From assembly GCA_965212005.1 (NCBI GenBank), contig OZ243038.1:1240001-1304000 (forward strand): DNA of 64,000 nt, written 5' to 3'. Below, one piece after another: positions 17,843-25,437 of this stretch (position 1 is the first letter of the stretch; each line of letters opens with the position of its first letter). Made by a program: the position numbers and the translations under genes. The notes under the pieces are model-generated. The model was not told the DNA's origin, ran no database searches, and worked only from the letters and a program-made list of their open reading frames with translations. The stretch comes from G965212005 sp965212005 (GTDB taxonomy: Bacteria > Pseudomonadota > Gammaproteobacteria > Porifericomitales > Porifericomitaceae).

Positions 17843-18031
17843 TTAGATATTCATCCGGATATTCATCTCAGGCGTGTCCTGGGCCCGCTCATCTTCTTCC
17901 GGGTTAAACCAGCGCCGCCTGTGTTCCTCGGAACGCTTCTCGTACTCTTCCTCCGTAAGACCGTGCTCCTTAACGATCCGGTCGATTTCATTCCTCTTGT
18001 TTGAGTTTGAGTTTGAGTTTGATTTCTTCAT
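17843..18031 (-). CDS. 62-residue charged small protein
   Basis: A short gene beginning MKKSNSNSNSNKRNE; the Ser-Asn run is encoded by a GAGTTT hexanucleotide repeat (18002-18022). The rest is highly charged, IDRIVKEHGLTEEEYEKRSEEHRRRW, with a helix-like pattern. It lies just upstream of and in the same direction as the peptidase-like gene (gap 44 bp), so it could be a partner or antitoxin-like protein. A GGGACAG stretch precedes the ATG. The family is not recognised. The hexamer repeat could change length by slippage without changing frame. Confidence 0.45.
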   Translation of the reverse strand: MKKSNSNSNSNKRNEIDRIVKEHGLTEEEYEKRSEEHRRRWFNPEEDERAQDTPEMNIRMNI

Positions 18032-18426
18032 GACTGTCCCGTCCCAAGATGATGTAGACACACTTATGGCAAAGCGACGAGCGCATTGCAGCTTTGTGTG
18101 TGTCATTTTGTGTGTATCGCAGTTTTGTGTTGGGGCACAGTCAGGTTGATGGGCAGGGCACCGCAAAATCCAACCCCGCCGTATGATGGACACGGCTACT
18201 CATACTGCCGATTATACATCATACGGTTCCCTTTATCCATACCACGATGGTATTTCAGCAACAGAATCTCCCCGGTCTAACCCTAGCGACTATCCCACTA
18301 TCCCCTTGGGCTGAAGGATCATAGTGTAACAATTTTACTTTGTCAATAATTCTTTACAAATGAATTTGTATCTCCAAAAACTACTTATAAAACAGCGGGT
18401 AGCACGGATTTTAACATCTGCTGGGG
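18032..18426. other. Non-coding stretch, AT-rich toward the right
   Basis: No gene is supported here. The stretch separates the small charged gene from the IS3 remnant and becomes AT-rich after about 18320 (ACAATTTTACTTTGTCAATAA), which could hold promoters. Confidence 0.4.
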
Positions 18427-19040
18427 TGACCTTTACCCCGAAAAGGTAGCCAGTTTCAAAGAGACTTTTCCCATAGAATCGACCATATGGAGGTCTCAAA
18501 ATGAAAGGCAAGCGTTACAGTGAAGAACAGATCATTGGTATTTTGAAGGAGCATGAAGCTGGAATGCCGGCGCAGAACGTGGTCCGTAAGCACGGCATAG
18601 CCAACGGCACGCTGTATCGATGGAAAGCAAAGTAGGGTGGCATGGAGGTCTAGCAAGCAAAGCGATTGCGGGCGCTGGAGGCGGAGAATGCGAAGTTGAA
18701 GCGATTGTTGGCCGATACGTTGCTGGAAAAGACCGCACTGGAGGACGTACTCGGAAAAAAATGGTGAGGCCGGCGCAGCGACGCGGCGCCGTCGTGTATA
18801 TGCAGTCGGCCTATCCCATGAGTCAACGCAGGGCGTGCCGGCTGGCACTACTGAGCCGCAAAGCGGCTGCCTACCAGGCCATTCCACACAATGACGGCGC
18901 ACTAAAAGAACGGCTCAAGGAACTGGCCGAGCGCTACCCGCGATACGGGTATCTGATGTTGCATGCATTGCTCAAGGCCCAGGGCCTGGTGGTCAACCGC
19001 AAACGCACCTATAGACTGTATACAGCGCTCGGCCTGCAAA
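18427..19040 (+). mobile_element. IS3-family (IS407-like) remnant, 5' part
   Basis: This copy matches the complete element at 28579-29781 from its left end (TGACCTTTACCCCGAAAAGG) through orfA and the first ~100 codons of orfB. It diverges after TGCAAA at about 19040. orfA carries the same internal TAG as the full copy. A further piece of the same orfB (TTTTTCTGGGCACACAAAAC) is found at 19338-19382, so the middle has been replaced by about 300 bp of unrelated sequence. Confidence 0.9.
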
Positions 19041-19041
19041 G

Positions 19042-19078
19042 GAGACTGTAAAATTTACACAGTAAATTTTACAGTCTC
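19042..19078. repeat. 17-bp perfect palindrome inside the IS3 remnant
   Basis: GAGACTGTAAAATTTAC, spacer ACA, then GTAAATTTTACAGTCTC. It starts two bases after the IS3 sequence breaks off. Such a sequence could be two abutting ends of another insertion sequence (the GAGACTGTAAA start resembles IS256-type ends) or a miniature element. Confidence 0.7.
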
Positions 19079-19337
19079 AGGCATGGAGGATGCTGTTTTT
19101 TTAGGTACTCGTATCAATAGTGCCCAGCCCTGCATTCGATAGCTGCCGCATTGCTCCGGGAGCAAGTTAAGGCGTGTAACACTGGTCAGGCTACGTTCCG
19201 TTTATCTTTAGTGTATAGGCCCAAACCGATCTGGGCGGAGATCCTGGCGTGTAACCTGGTGGATGGTGCTTTCTTCTGTCAGGCGCAAACTCCACTCATC
19301 GTCTGGATGAGGAATCGTTCCGTCCACCCAGCCTTGC

Positions 19338-19382
19338 CATGTTTTTCTGGGCACACAAAACCAAAGTAAAGCTCTGCTTCAT
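19338..19382 (+). mobile_element. IS3-family remnant, orfB fragment
   Basis: About 45 bp near-identical to 29482-29526 of the complete copy, ending abruptly at CTTCATC, where the 3' end of the minus-strand 106-codon gene begins. Confidence 0.8.
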
Positions 19383-19699
19383 CTTATTTCAACGACGAAT
19401 TGTTCGAACCGAATATCATTTATGCTTGTGTCTGTTGTCAACATGCCTGGCACTATATCAAAGTAGAACTCAATATATAAAAATTGTTTCCCTACTAGTT
19501 GCCGATAGAAATTGAAATAATACATTGTATTGTTAAGCTTCTTCATCTTTGGGGACATAAGATCGGGGTACAAGCTAAACCCTAGCTGTATATCATCTAT
19601 GACCTGTATTACAGCCTCTATTTGGGCTGCATTAAAAGCCTCTATTTGGTCAAGAAAATTACAAAATGCGTTTTGATTTATATGAAAATAAACATTCAT
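19379..19699 (-). CDS. Unknown 106-residue protein, last gene of the Panacea operon
   Basis: An AT-rich gene whose product is MNVYFHINQNAFCNFLDQIE... ending SINDIRFEQFVVEIR. It starts four bases after the upstream gene stops, so it is translationally linked. The stop TGA lies inside the IS3 remnant, so the original C-terminus may have been clipped. The aromatic-rich centre (KKLNNTMYYFNFYRQLVGKQ) is vaguely like RelE/HigB-type toxins, but no catalytic residues can be identified. In Panacea systems the toxin gene is next to the Panacea antitoxin gene, so this gene or its neighbour is a toxin candidate by position. Confidence 0.5.
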   Translation of the reverse strand: MNVYFHINQNAFCNFLDQIEAFNAAQIEAVIQVIDDIQLGFSLYPDLMSPKMKKLNNTMYYFNFYRQLVGKQFLYIEFYFDIVPGMLTTDTSINDIRFEQFVVEIR

Positions 19700-19702
19700 A
19701 AT

Positions 19703-20437
19703 TTATGATCTCCCTGTTCCCTGTATTTGCCTCGGTAACATCCATTCAAGCCCGTGTGCGCTCAAACTCTCTCCCAAACTCACTCTCAACCCCTCGCTCA
19801 CCATTATCTCTCCCTCCCTCATCTCGCTCACCTCTATCTCCCTCATCTCCATCATCTCCATCATATCCATCACCTTTCCCGCCATCATATTTCTCTCCAT
19901 CATATCCATCATCCTACTTATCCCTCCCTCCCTCATCACCAGAGGTTTACCTTCGTTGAAGGCAGCCGAGAGTCCCTGCTGGATATTCTCGGGAACATCC
20001 AAGCCTGCCTTCAACCTCTCTCTCAACCCACTCTCTCTCAACCTCTTTTTAGTCTCGCCTCCCTCCAGAGGTTTATTTTCGTTCAAGGCAGCCGAGAGTC
20101 CCTGCTGGATATTCTCGGGAACATCCAAGCCTGCCTTCAACCTCTCTCTCAACCCACTCTCTCTCAACCTCTTTTTAGTCTCGCCTCCCTCCAGAGGTTT
20201 ATTTTCGTTCAAGGCAGCCAAGAGTCCCTGCTGGATATTCTCGAAAACATCCTTGGGAGCAATTAGCCTATTCCACAAAGCTGCTTCTTCTGAGGTTAGA
20301 TCAGTTAGACTGTCGAGAATACGGAAAACACGGAAAACTCTAAATCCTTCTGCTAGGGATGCCTTGATCGGCTGATTTTTAGGCATTTCACTCACATTTT
20401 GTGATTGCTTAAAGAATGCTATTGTTGGGGGTGCCAT
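19703..20437 (-). CDS. Repeat-containing protein in the Panacea operon
   Basis: A 244-residue protein with a strong start (GGAGGAGAACAAG before ATG 20437). After about 65 unique residues (LTDLTSEEAALWNRLIAPKD) it holds two and a half copies of a 42-residue repeat beginning ENIQQGLSAALNENKPLEGG. A Met/Glu-rich, low-complexity stretch follows (MMDMMERNMMAGKVMDMMEM), encoded by a pyrimidine-rich simple-sequence run on the plus strand (19780-19940). The repeats are encoded by nearly identical 126-bp DNA units, so they are recent duplications. It sits 22 bp after the Panacea gene and 3 bp before the 106-codon gene. Function unknown; it may be the toxin or a linker gene of the module. Confidence 0.55.
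   Translation of the reverse strand: MAPPTIAFFKQSQNVSEMPKNQPIKASLAEGFRVFRVFRILDSLTDLTSEEAALWNRLIAPKDVFENIQQGLLAALNENKPLEGGETKKRLRESGLRERLKAGLDVPENIQQGLSAALNENKPLEGGETKKRLRESGLRERLKAGLDVPENIQQGLSAAFNEGKPLVMREGGISRMMDMMERNMMAGKVMDMMEMMEMREIEVSEMREGEIMVSEGLRVSLGESLSAHGLEWMLPRQIQGTGRS
19961..20252. repeat. 126-bp tandem repeat, about 2.3 copies
   Basis: Units start at 19961, 20087 and 20213 (the last is partial). Each begins GGCAGCC(G/A)AGAGTCCCTG on the plus strand. The length is a multiple of three, so copy-number changes keep the frame of the 244-codon gene. Confidence 0.9.
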
Positions 20438-20459
20438 CTTGTTCTCCTCCTTAAATAGC

Positions 20460-21023
20460 TTACTGCGCCTGCTTCATGAGCAGACAAAAGTGCTCATGGA
20501 GATCATCATCGCTTAGTAGACCCCCAAGACCCCCACTGCGTTTCTTTGCTCTCGCCCAAGGCGAGTCGGGCTGATGGGTTATTTGAGAAAGATCAACGGC
20601 ACTATAAGGTTGATACCGAGCCCAAGTCCAACCCAATGCCAATGCAACATCTTCATCTAGCGGTTCAAGCTGGAGATCTATGCAGCGCCCACCAAGCTGA
20701 TCGATCACATCTGCACCTTCCTCGACTTCATCGCTCAACTCAATCTCTTTGCTAATCCGCAAAATCCGGCCCCGCCCGTAGCGCTTAAATTCATGATAGA
20801 GCGAGGGGATCACGGGGCCATAGCGCCAAGCCTCAAATGGCTCATCAAACAAACGCTGCTCCGTCACACCCAGCCACCAGCCGTAGGAAAAATACACCAG
20901 TTTGAGCAACTTGAGCGGGGAGAGGTATACATCCCCCTCCCGAAAAGATTGCTCAATAAAGAAGTTGGCCACCTGAGAGGCTCGGTAGATCAAGGAGGGG
21001 AAGGGATGATTTCTTTTAGGCAT
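20460..21023 (-). CDS. Panacea-domain (DUF4065, SocA/GepA-like) antitoxin
   Basis: A 187-residue protein of the Panacea family. Diagnostic stretches are ASQVANFFIEQSF, LSPLKLLKLVYFSYGWWLGV (residues ~30-50) and FEAWRYGPVIPSLYHEFKRYGRG. The family includes SocA (an adaptor for ClpXP) and antitoxins that neutralise many unrelated toxins. I chose ATG 21023 because the domain begins right after it; the frame continues 35 codons upstream without family sequence. It is the first gene of a three-gene minus-strand operon, consistent with an antitoxin-first toxin-antitoxin locus. It may stabilise the transposon or act in phage defence. Confidence 0.85.
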   Translation of the reverse strand: MPKRNHPFPSLIYRASQVANFFIEQSFREGDVYLSPLKLLKLVYFSYGWWLGVTEQRLFDEPFEAWRYGPVIPSLYHEFKRYGRGRILRISKEIELSDEVEEGADVIDQLGGRCIDLQLEPLDEDVALALGWTWARYQPYSAVDLSQITHQPDSPWARAKKRSGGLGGLLSDDDLHEHFCLLMKQAQ

Positions 21024-21223
21024 TACGGCAACTATAACAGCCGGACCAACGGGGGGATGCCTGTCCTTTGGGCGAGACCAAAAAACGACTAGCCACCCAA
21101 GCAAGGGACGACACACACGAAAATCCAAATCGGTCTGGAAACATGGATTTTTCTCTTCTAGACGGATAGCAACAGCCCAAGCGGGACTGGAGCTAATCTG
21201 TCGAACTGTTACGCATTATATAT

Positions 21224-21250
21224 ATTATATATAAAGTTTACACTTGGCAA
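21224..21250 (-). promoter_or_regulatory. Candidate promoter of the Panacea operon
   Basis: On the minus strand TTGCCA (21250-21245) and TATAAT (21229-21224) are 15 bp apart, within an alternating AT palindrome-like run (21216-21232). The position is 200 bp upstream of ATG 21023. The AT palindrome could also be an autoregulatory operator. Confidence 0.4.
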
Positions 21251-21375
21251 GTCATTTGACAATCTCTAATAGGAAAAACAGGTGGGCGCCCCGGTTTTGA
21301 ACGGCAGCCGGAGGGACGCCTCTTGGAGGACATTCCGCCCGCCATCCTAAAATACCCAGGATATCTGAGTCAATC

Positions 21376-21433
21376 CACAAGGAGCTACCCCGTAGCGGCT
21401 TATACAGGTATTGTATTCAGTAGGAATCCCGAT
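21376..21433 (+). repeat. Direct repeat A, left copy
   Basis: A ~58-bp sequence containing CCACAAGGAGCTACCCCGTA and ACAGGTATTGTATTCAG. It recurs in the same orientation at 23452-23511. The two copies bracket the lipoprotein gene. GCTAC-CCC-GTAGC within it can form a small hairpin. Confidence 0.85.
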
Positions 21434-21580
21434 TAGGGACAAAGCTTTTGATGCGGCTACTGCCTCGCCACAAGATGTCGGTGCTCGCATAGGCACTGTC
21501 TACCACCAGTGGTGCACCCACGCCGCTCCCGAACCTCAAACGTTTTGCAAACAGGCGCGGGTGAGCCGGCAGGATGCCGG

Positions 21581-23236
21581 TCATGGCGCGGGAGCCTCCC
21601 GTCGGGCACGGAAGAGCAATTGGAGCTCCGCCGCCCCTGAGTCCAGCCGCAGCGTCCCCGCCGCCTCGCTCGCCTCGGGGCCATAGAGCGCCCCCTCATA
21701 GCCTCCGACAACCCCACCGACACCGCTGCGCGCACCGCCGAGCGCATCAAAGACATTGTCATACACCAACCTGCCGCCCGCGTCCTGCTCATCGCCCCGG
21801 AGCGAGGCGTCACCGGCAAACACGCCCAGGGCGCTCAAGCCCCCGCTATGCAGCGTCAGCGACGCCTCACCGCCGCCTGGCAGGAGGGCGGCGTTCGGCA
21901 AAGAGCGCAGGCGCACCGGGCCGGCAATGCTCCCCGAGATCGCCCCGGTGCCAAAGTCTGCCGCCAGCTCCACCCGCAACAAACTGTTGTCTTGCGGGGC
22001 GATCACAGATCGACTGCCCCCGGTCTCATACACGCCGTAGGCCACGACCCCCTCATATCGGCCCTGGCCGCTCGCCGGGCGATCCGCCTGTAACCCATAG
22101 TGCCAAAGCCCCCGCTGGGACGCCTCCCCGGCCAGGAACGCCGACGGGGCCGATACCCACAAACCAAGTGAGGAAAACTCATAGGCAAGTGGCTCCAAAT
22201 CAACATAAAGCCCGGACGGGGCCAACGTCCCATCCGGTAACGCCTGCGTCTCCGCCAAACCCAGCTCAGACGGACGCCCCGTCCAGCGCAAACGGGCCCG
22301 CCGCAGGCCCCCATTCGAGATCACATCGCCTGTGTCGCCAAGGGCATAACGCTCCTCGCGTGTCGTACCCAGCAGCCCGCGCCCCGGTGGCGGTACATGG
22401 AGCGGACCCAGCACCACCGCCTCCCCCTGTCGCCGCCCCGACTCATCGTAGGCCCCGATCAACTGAGATCGGTCCAGGAAATGCGTAATCAGCCGCCCAG
22501 TGCATCCATCACTTGTATCCAGAAAACACCCCTGGGGCTGCTCAAATTCAGAGCGAGCCAGAAAATAATGCGCCGCCCCCGGCAACCCATGCACCGGGTC
22601 CACACCCCCCAGCAGCCCGCGCAGTCGGTAGGGTCGCAGCCCCGGTACCTCGCTAATGTCGGCAAACAAGGACATCCGCCCCAGGCGACGCTGGTTCTCG
22701 GTGAGAGGCTGAGTGTAGTCATCGTAGCGCACCCCGCCGCTCAGATCGCTGACGACGAAAAACCCCGGACGGGGATCGCGCAATACCCGACCCGGTCCCG
22801 CCCGCCCGGCGGCATCGAGCTCCGCCAGCGAAACCTGATCGGTGAGCGGAGAGGTAAGCGGAATACGAGGGACCAGAACCCTCGCCCCTTGAACGCCGAC
22901 GCAGCTCGCGATGGAGAACCCGCTGAGGTGGCACCCGGCCAGCGACGCCTCGGCCTCGGGCGATAACGGGCCTAGCGGCGTTTCCTCCACCGCCGCGCGC
23001 ACCCGGCGTAATGCCGCCTGCTCCGGTGTCTCAGCAGGAGGCGTCTCGGCAGGTGGCGGCGTCTCCTCAACCGGAGCAGGCGGCGTGGTGCCAAGGCCAC
23101 CCGCGCCGCCACCACTGCCACCGCCGCCACAAGAGACAAGGCAGAGCAGGCCCAAGGCAATCCAGGTGGCGGAGGGAAGGCGCATGTTCCATGTAAGAAG
23201 CAGCGGACTGCCCGCCGTGTACAGATAGGTATTCAT
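21581..23236 (-). CDS. TbpB-like surface lipoprotein
   Basis: A 551-residue predicted lipoprotein. ATG 23236 is preceded by GGGAGGAG at good spacing; the upstream extension lacks these signals. The signal peptide ends in lipobox LVSC, followed by a Gly/Ser run and a Pro/Glu-rich linker (PPAPVEETPPPAETPPAETP), typical of surface-exposed lipoproteins. The C-terminal third is beta-rich and Gly-rich and ends VVGGYEGALYGPEASEAAGT, resembling the GGxFYGPxAxExGG signature of transferrin-binding-protein-B-type beta-barrels. Such proteins are usually carried to the surface by Slam, but no Slam gene is visible here. Ligand unknown. It is unusual cargo for a transposon. It stands alone between direct repeats A. 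Confidence 0.65.
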   Translation of the reverse strand: MNTYLYTAGSPLLLTWNMRLPSATWIALGLLCLVSCGGGGSGGGAGGLGTTPPAPVEETPPPAETPPAETPEQAALRRVRAAVEETPLGPLSPEAEASLAGCHLSGFSIASCVGVQGARVLVPRIPLTSPLTDQVSLAELDAAGRAGPGRVLRDPRPGFFVVSDLSGGVRYDDYTQPLTENQRRLGRMSLFADISEVPGLRPYRLRGLLGGVDPVHGLPGAAHYFLARSEFEQPQGCFLDTSDGCTGRLITHFLDRSQLIGAYDESGRRQGEAVVLGPLHVPPPGRGLLGTTREERYALGDTGDVISNGGLRRARLRWTGRPSELGLAETQALPDGTLAPSGLYVDLEPLAYEFSSLGLWVSAPSAFLAGEASQRGLWHYGLQADRPASGQGRYEGVVAYGVYETGGSRSVIAPQDNSLLRVELAADFGTGAISGSIAGPVRLRSLPNAALLPGGGEASLTLHSGGLSALGVFAGDASLRGDEQDAGGRLVYDNVFDALGGARSGVGGVVGGYEGALYGPEASEAAGTLRLDSGAAELQLLFRARREAPAP

Positions 23237-23451
23237 GGATCTCCTCCCGTTGAGACCCGCCCATCCCGCCTGCCACACGTATAGCGCGTGGCATCAATAC
23301 GGTCAAAGGAAGGACAGATCCCCTGTGTTTTTCAGTGCTGGGGCTGGCAGAGCCAACCCGTTCTTGGTCCCGACGCGCTCGTAACTCGAACGCGCCGGGA
23401 CGCACTGACGCAACACAGTAGGTGTAGACGTTCCCACTTATTCCCCAGCCA

Positions 23452-23511
23452 TACCACAAGGAGCTACCCCGTAGCGGGCTTTAACAGGTATTGTATTCAG
23501 CGGGGATCCCG
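23452..23511 (+). repeat. Direct repeat A, right copy
   Basis: Matches 21376-21433 with a few differences (for example GTAGCGGGCTTTAACAGG against GTAGCGGCTTATACAGG). It lies about 215 bp upstream of the lipoprotein start. Confidence 0.85.
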
Positions 23512-23551
23512 ACAAGAGGTCCCACTGCACTGCATCAGTGACAGAGAGCAT

Positions 23552-23611
23552 AAATGAGACGGTGGGGCAAAATCAAATCCAGGGACGGCCACCAGGAACA
23601 AAGTTCGTCTC
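23552..23611 (+). repeat. Direct repeat B, left copy
   Basis: About 60 bp starting AATGAGACGGTGGGGCAAAA and closely matching 25378-25437. The right copy contains the last codons and stop of the right-end transposase-like gene, so this left copy carries a duplicated piece of that gene end. Confidence 0.85.
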
Positions 23612-23983
23612 CCTTGGGGACCGGTGGAGCGGGGAGCCAATCTCGTTGCACCGCATCAAATCTTAGAAACCCGCTAGTGCGGCCCCGGCACAGACAGGGC
23701 GATCTTGGAGTTCCCTCGTCATGGGGGACTTGGCCTCTAAGGCGTGCTCGGAACCCCTATCTCTCGCACCACACATTTCGCGCAAGCCGTTCACGCTCGT
23801 GGTGGTCAAAAACAGCTAGCTTGGTCGCTTTCAAGTTTGGAACCCAAGGAACAAGCCGTTCACACTCGTGGCCCTGCCAAGGGGAATCTTACGCGGGAAA
23901 GTAGGCTGGAAAGCCTATGCTTCATAATCTACTCAGACTGAAACAGATGTGCTATTATTATGGCTTGAGAGGATTGGTAAACT

Positions 23984-25045
23984 ATGCAGATTGACATTCA
24001 TTTTTACGGGACTTATGCGATTGCGCGGCTGGCGGGATTCGAAAAAAGCGATGCTGAGACTATCGCGACCTCGGCGCAATTCGTCGATGATGCAACCGAA
24101 AAAAATAGCAAAAAAAACAAACAAGAGGAAATGCTTTTCGGAATTTGCACTGCGCACCACGGAAAGGGAGCGGTTGCAACAAGCACGTTCAACCCGGAAA
24201 ATCATCGGCTTGTTTGGGTGCCTTTCCATTTTTATCCGGCTGGAACAGGTGAAACATTGCATGAAAAGCTGCTTTGTCTCAAGGATAGTAAAATTGTGAA
24301 CCAAATGTTCGGCAATCATATAGAGATGCACGAAAAAGGTTTTTATTTGCATCTATTGGGCATTGCCGCGCATGCCTATATTGATACGTTCGCGCATTAT
24401 GGTTTTTCTGGAATTTGTTCTGAACTGAACGAAATTGAAAGTGGAAGTATTGACTTAAAGGTTACTAATCCGGAAATCCACAAATACATCGAAGAGAAAT
24501 CCAAGAAGTTTTGGGAAACGTTTAAGGGGGAAATAGTCGGAGCCATCGCTGAAAAGGCATCAGGTGGGCTAGGGCATGGTGCAGTTGCCACCTTCCCCGA
24601 CCGCCCCTTTTTGAGCTGGAGTTTCCAATACTCAAAACCAAGGCATGGTCAAGGTATTGAAAGCGGTGAACGGAATAATAAAGAAACATATCTTGAAGGT
24701 CTGACGAAACTGTATGATCATTTTGTGTGTGCTGCTAAAAAGAAATATGCATCGCCCCCAATAAAACCTTTTCCCCAAGACGCAATTAAAAATGTCCTTG
24801 CGATCGAGGCCAAAAAGGAAGGGCGCATCAATAAGTGGAAGGAATTCATTAACAAACATTGTGATGCTGACGACCAACCAGCTGATTTTCACGGTGATGC
24901 TTGGGCAAAACAAATAGACGATTTTGAAAACACAATGGCACCAAACCATATTGGCGACTGCTACCGTTTCCATCAAGCAGCGGCTTATCATCGCTGGTAT
25001 ACATTGAAAGATTTACTCCCTGAACACGAGATATATGTTGTATAG
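23984..25045 (+). CDS. DUF6765 family protein
   Basis: A 353-residue soluble protein. Its N-terminus (MQIDIHFYGTYAIARLAGF, then ATSAQFVDDATE) and LHLLGIAAHAYIDTFAHYGFSGI near residues 120-145 match the DUF6765 pattern. The regularly placed His and Asp residues (FHFYP, HAYIDT, HYGFSG, the late YRFHQAAAYHRWYTL) suggest a metal-binding helical enzyme in the style of phospholipase C/P1-like or HD-type hydrolases. Activity is unknown. The gene is AT-richer than its surroundings and is bracketed by direct repeats B, so it looks separately acquired. The ribosome-binding site is weak (GAGAGG about 12 nt upstream). Confidence 0.7.
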   Translation: MQIDIHFYGTYAIARLAGFEKSDAETIATSAQFVDDATEKNSKKNKQEEMLFGICTAHHGKGAVATSTFNPENHRLVWVPFHFYPAGTGETLHEKLLCLKDSKIVNQMFGNHIEMHEKGFYLHLLGIAAHAYIDTFAHYGFSGICSELNEIESGSIDLKVTNPEIHKYIEEKSKKFWETFKGEIVGAIAEKASGGLGHGAVATFPDRPFLSWSFQYSKPRHGQGIESGERNNKETYLEGLTKLYDHFVCAAKKKYASPPIKPFPQDAIKNVLAIEAKKEGRINKWKEFINKHCDADDQPADFHGDAWAKQIDDFENTMAPNHIGDCYRFHQAAAYHRWYTLKDLLPEHEIYVV

Positions 25046-25332
25046 GGTCCCGGTAAATCATTAAAGCAGTCGTGTTTTCTCTATCAGAGACGCAGCACTT
25101 GACCGTTATTGAATCTCCAGAGAGAAGGATGGCTCGTCCTTCATCAGGCCCATGAATTCGTGGAAGCCCTTGCCGGGTGAGTTCTTGGTTGAGCGTCGAA
25201 TTGTCGACCTTGCGCTTCGCCGTCATCGTGCAGGTGCCGCGTTGCAGCTCGCGGTCTCGCGGCTCAGTAATAGGAGCGTTGCCACCGTATAATTGCCTAC
25301 TGCGGTCGGGCGCGGATGAACCAGTCCCAGAT

Positions 25333-25361
25333 ATCCTCCTCTTCCGTTCTTGGAGGATATT
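25333..25361 (-). terminator. Possible terminator hairpin after the right transposase-like gene
   Basis: ATATCCTCC and GGAGGATAT form a 9-bp stem around a 12-nt loop, 56 bp past the stop at 25417 on the minus strand. There is no T-run, so it may only stabilise the mRNA end. Confidence 0.35.
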
Positions 25362-25377
25362 CCGCCCGCCTTCAGAT

Positions 25378-25437
25378 AATGAGACGGTGTGGCAAAATCA
25401 AATCCAGGGACGGCAACTAGGGACAAAGCTCCTCCAC
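25378..25437 (+). repeat. Direct repeat B, right copy
   Basis: Matches 23552-23611. It overlaps the 3' end of the right transposase-like gene (stop at 25417-25419). Confidence 0.85.

Larger units (their letters stand above)
23237..23983. other. Non-coding stretch with repeats
   Basis: No gene is supported. It holds repeat A right copy, repeat B left copy, and two copies of a motif AGCCGTTCAC(G/A)CTCGTGG at about 23785 and 23853. The same 17-mer occurs inverted at about 35023. Confidence 0.6.
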
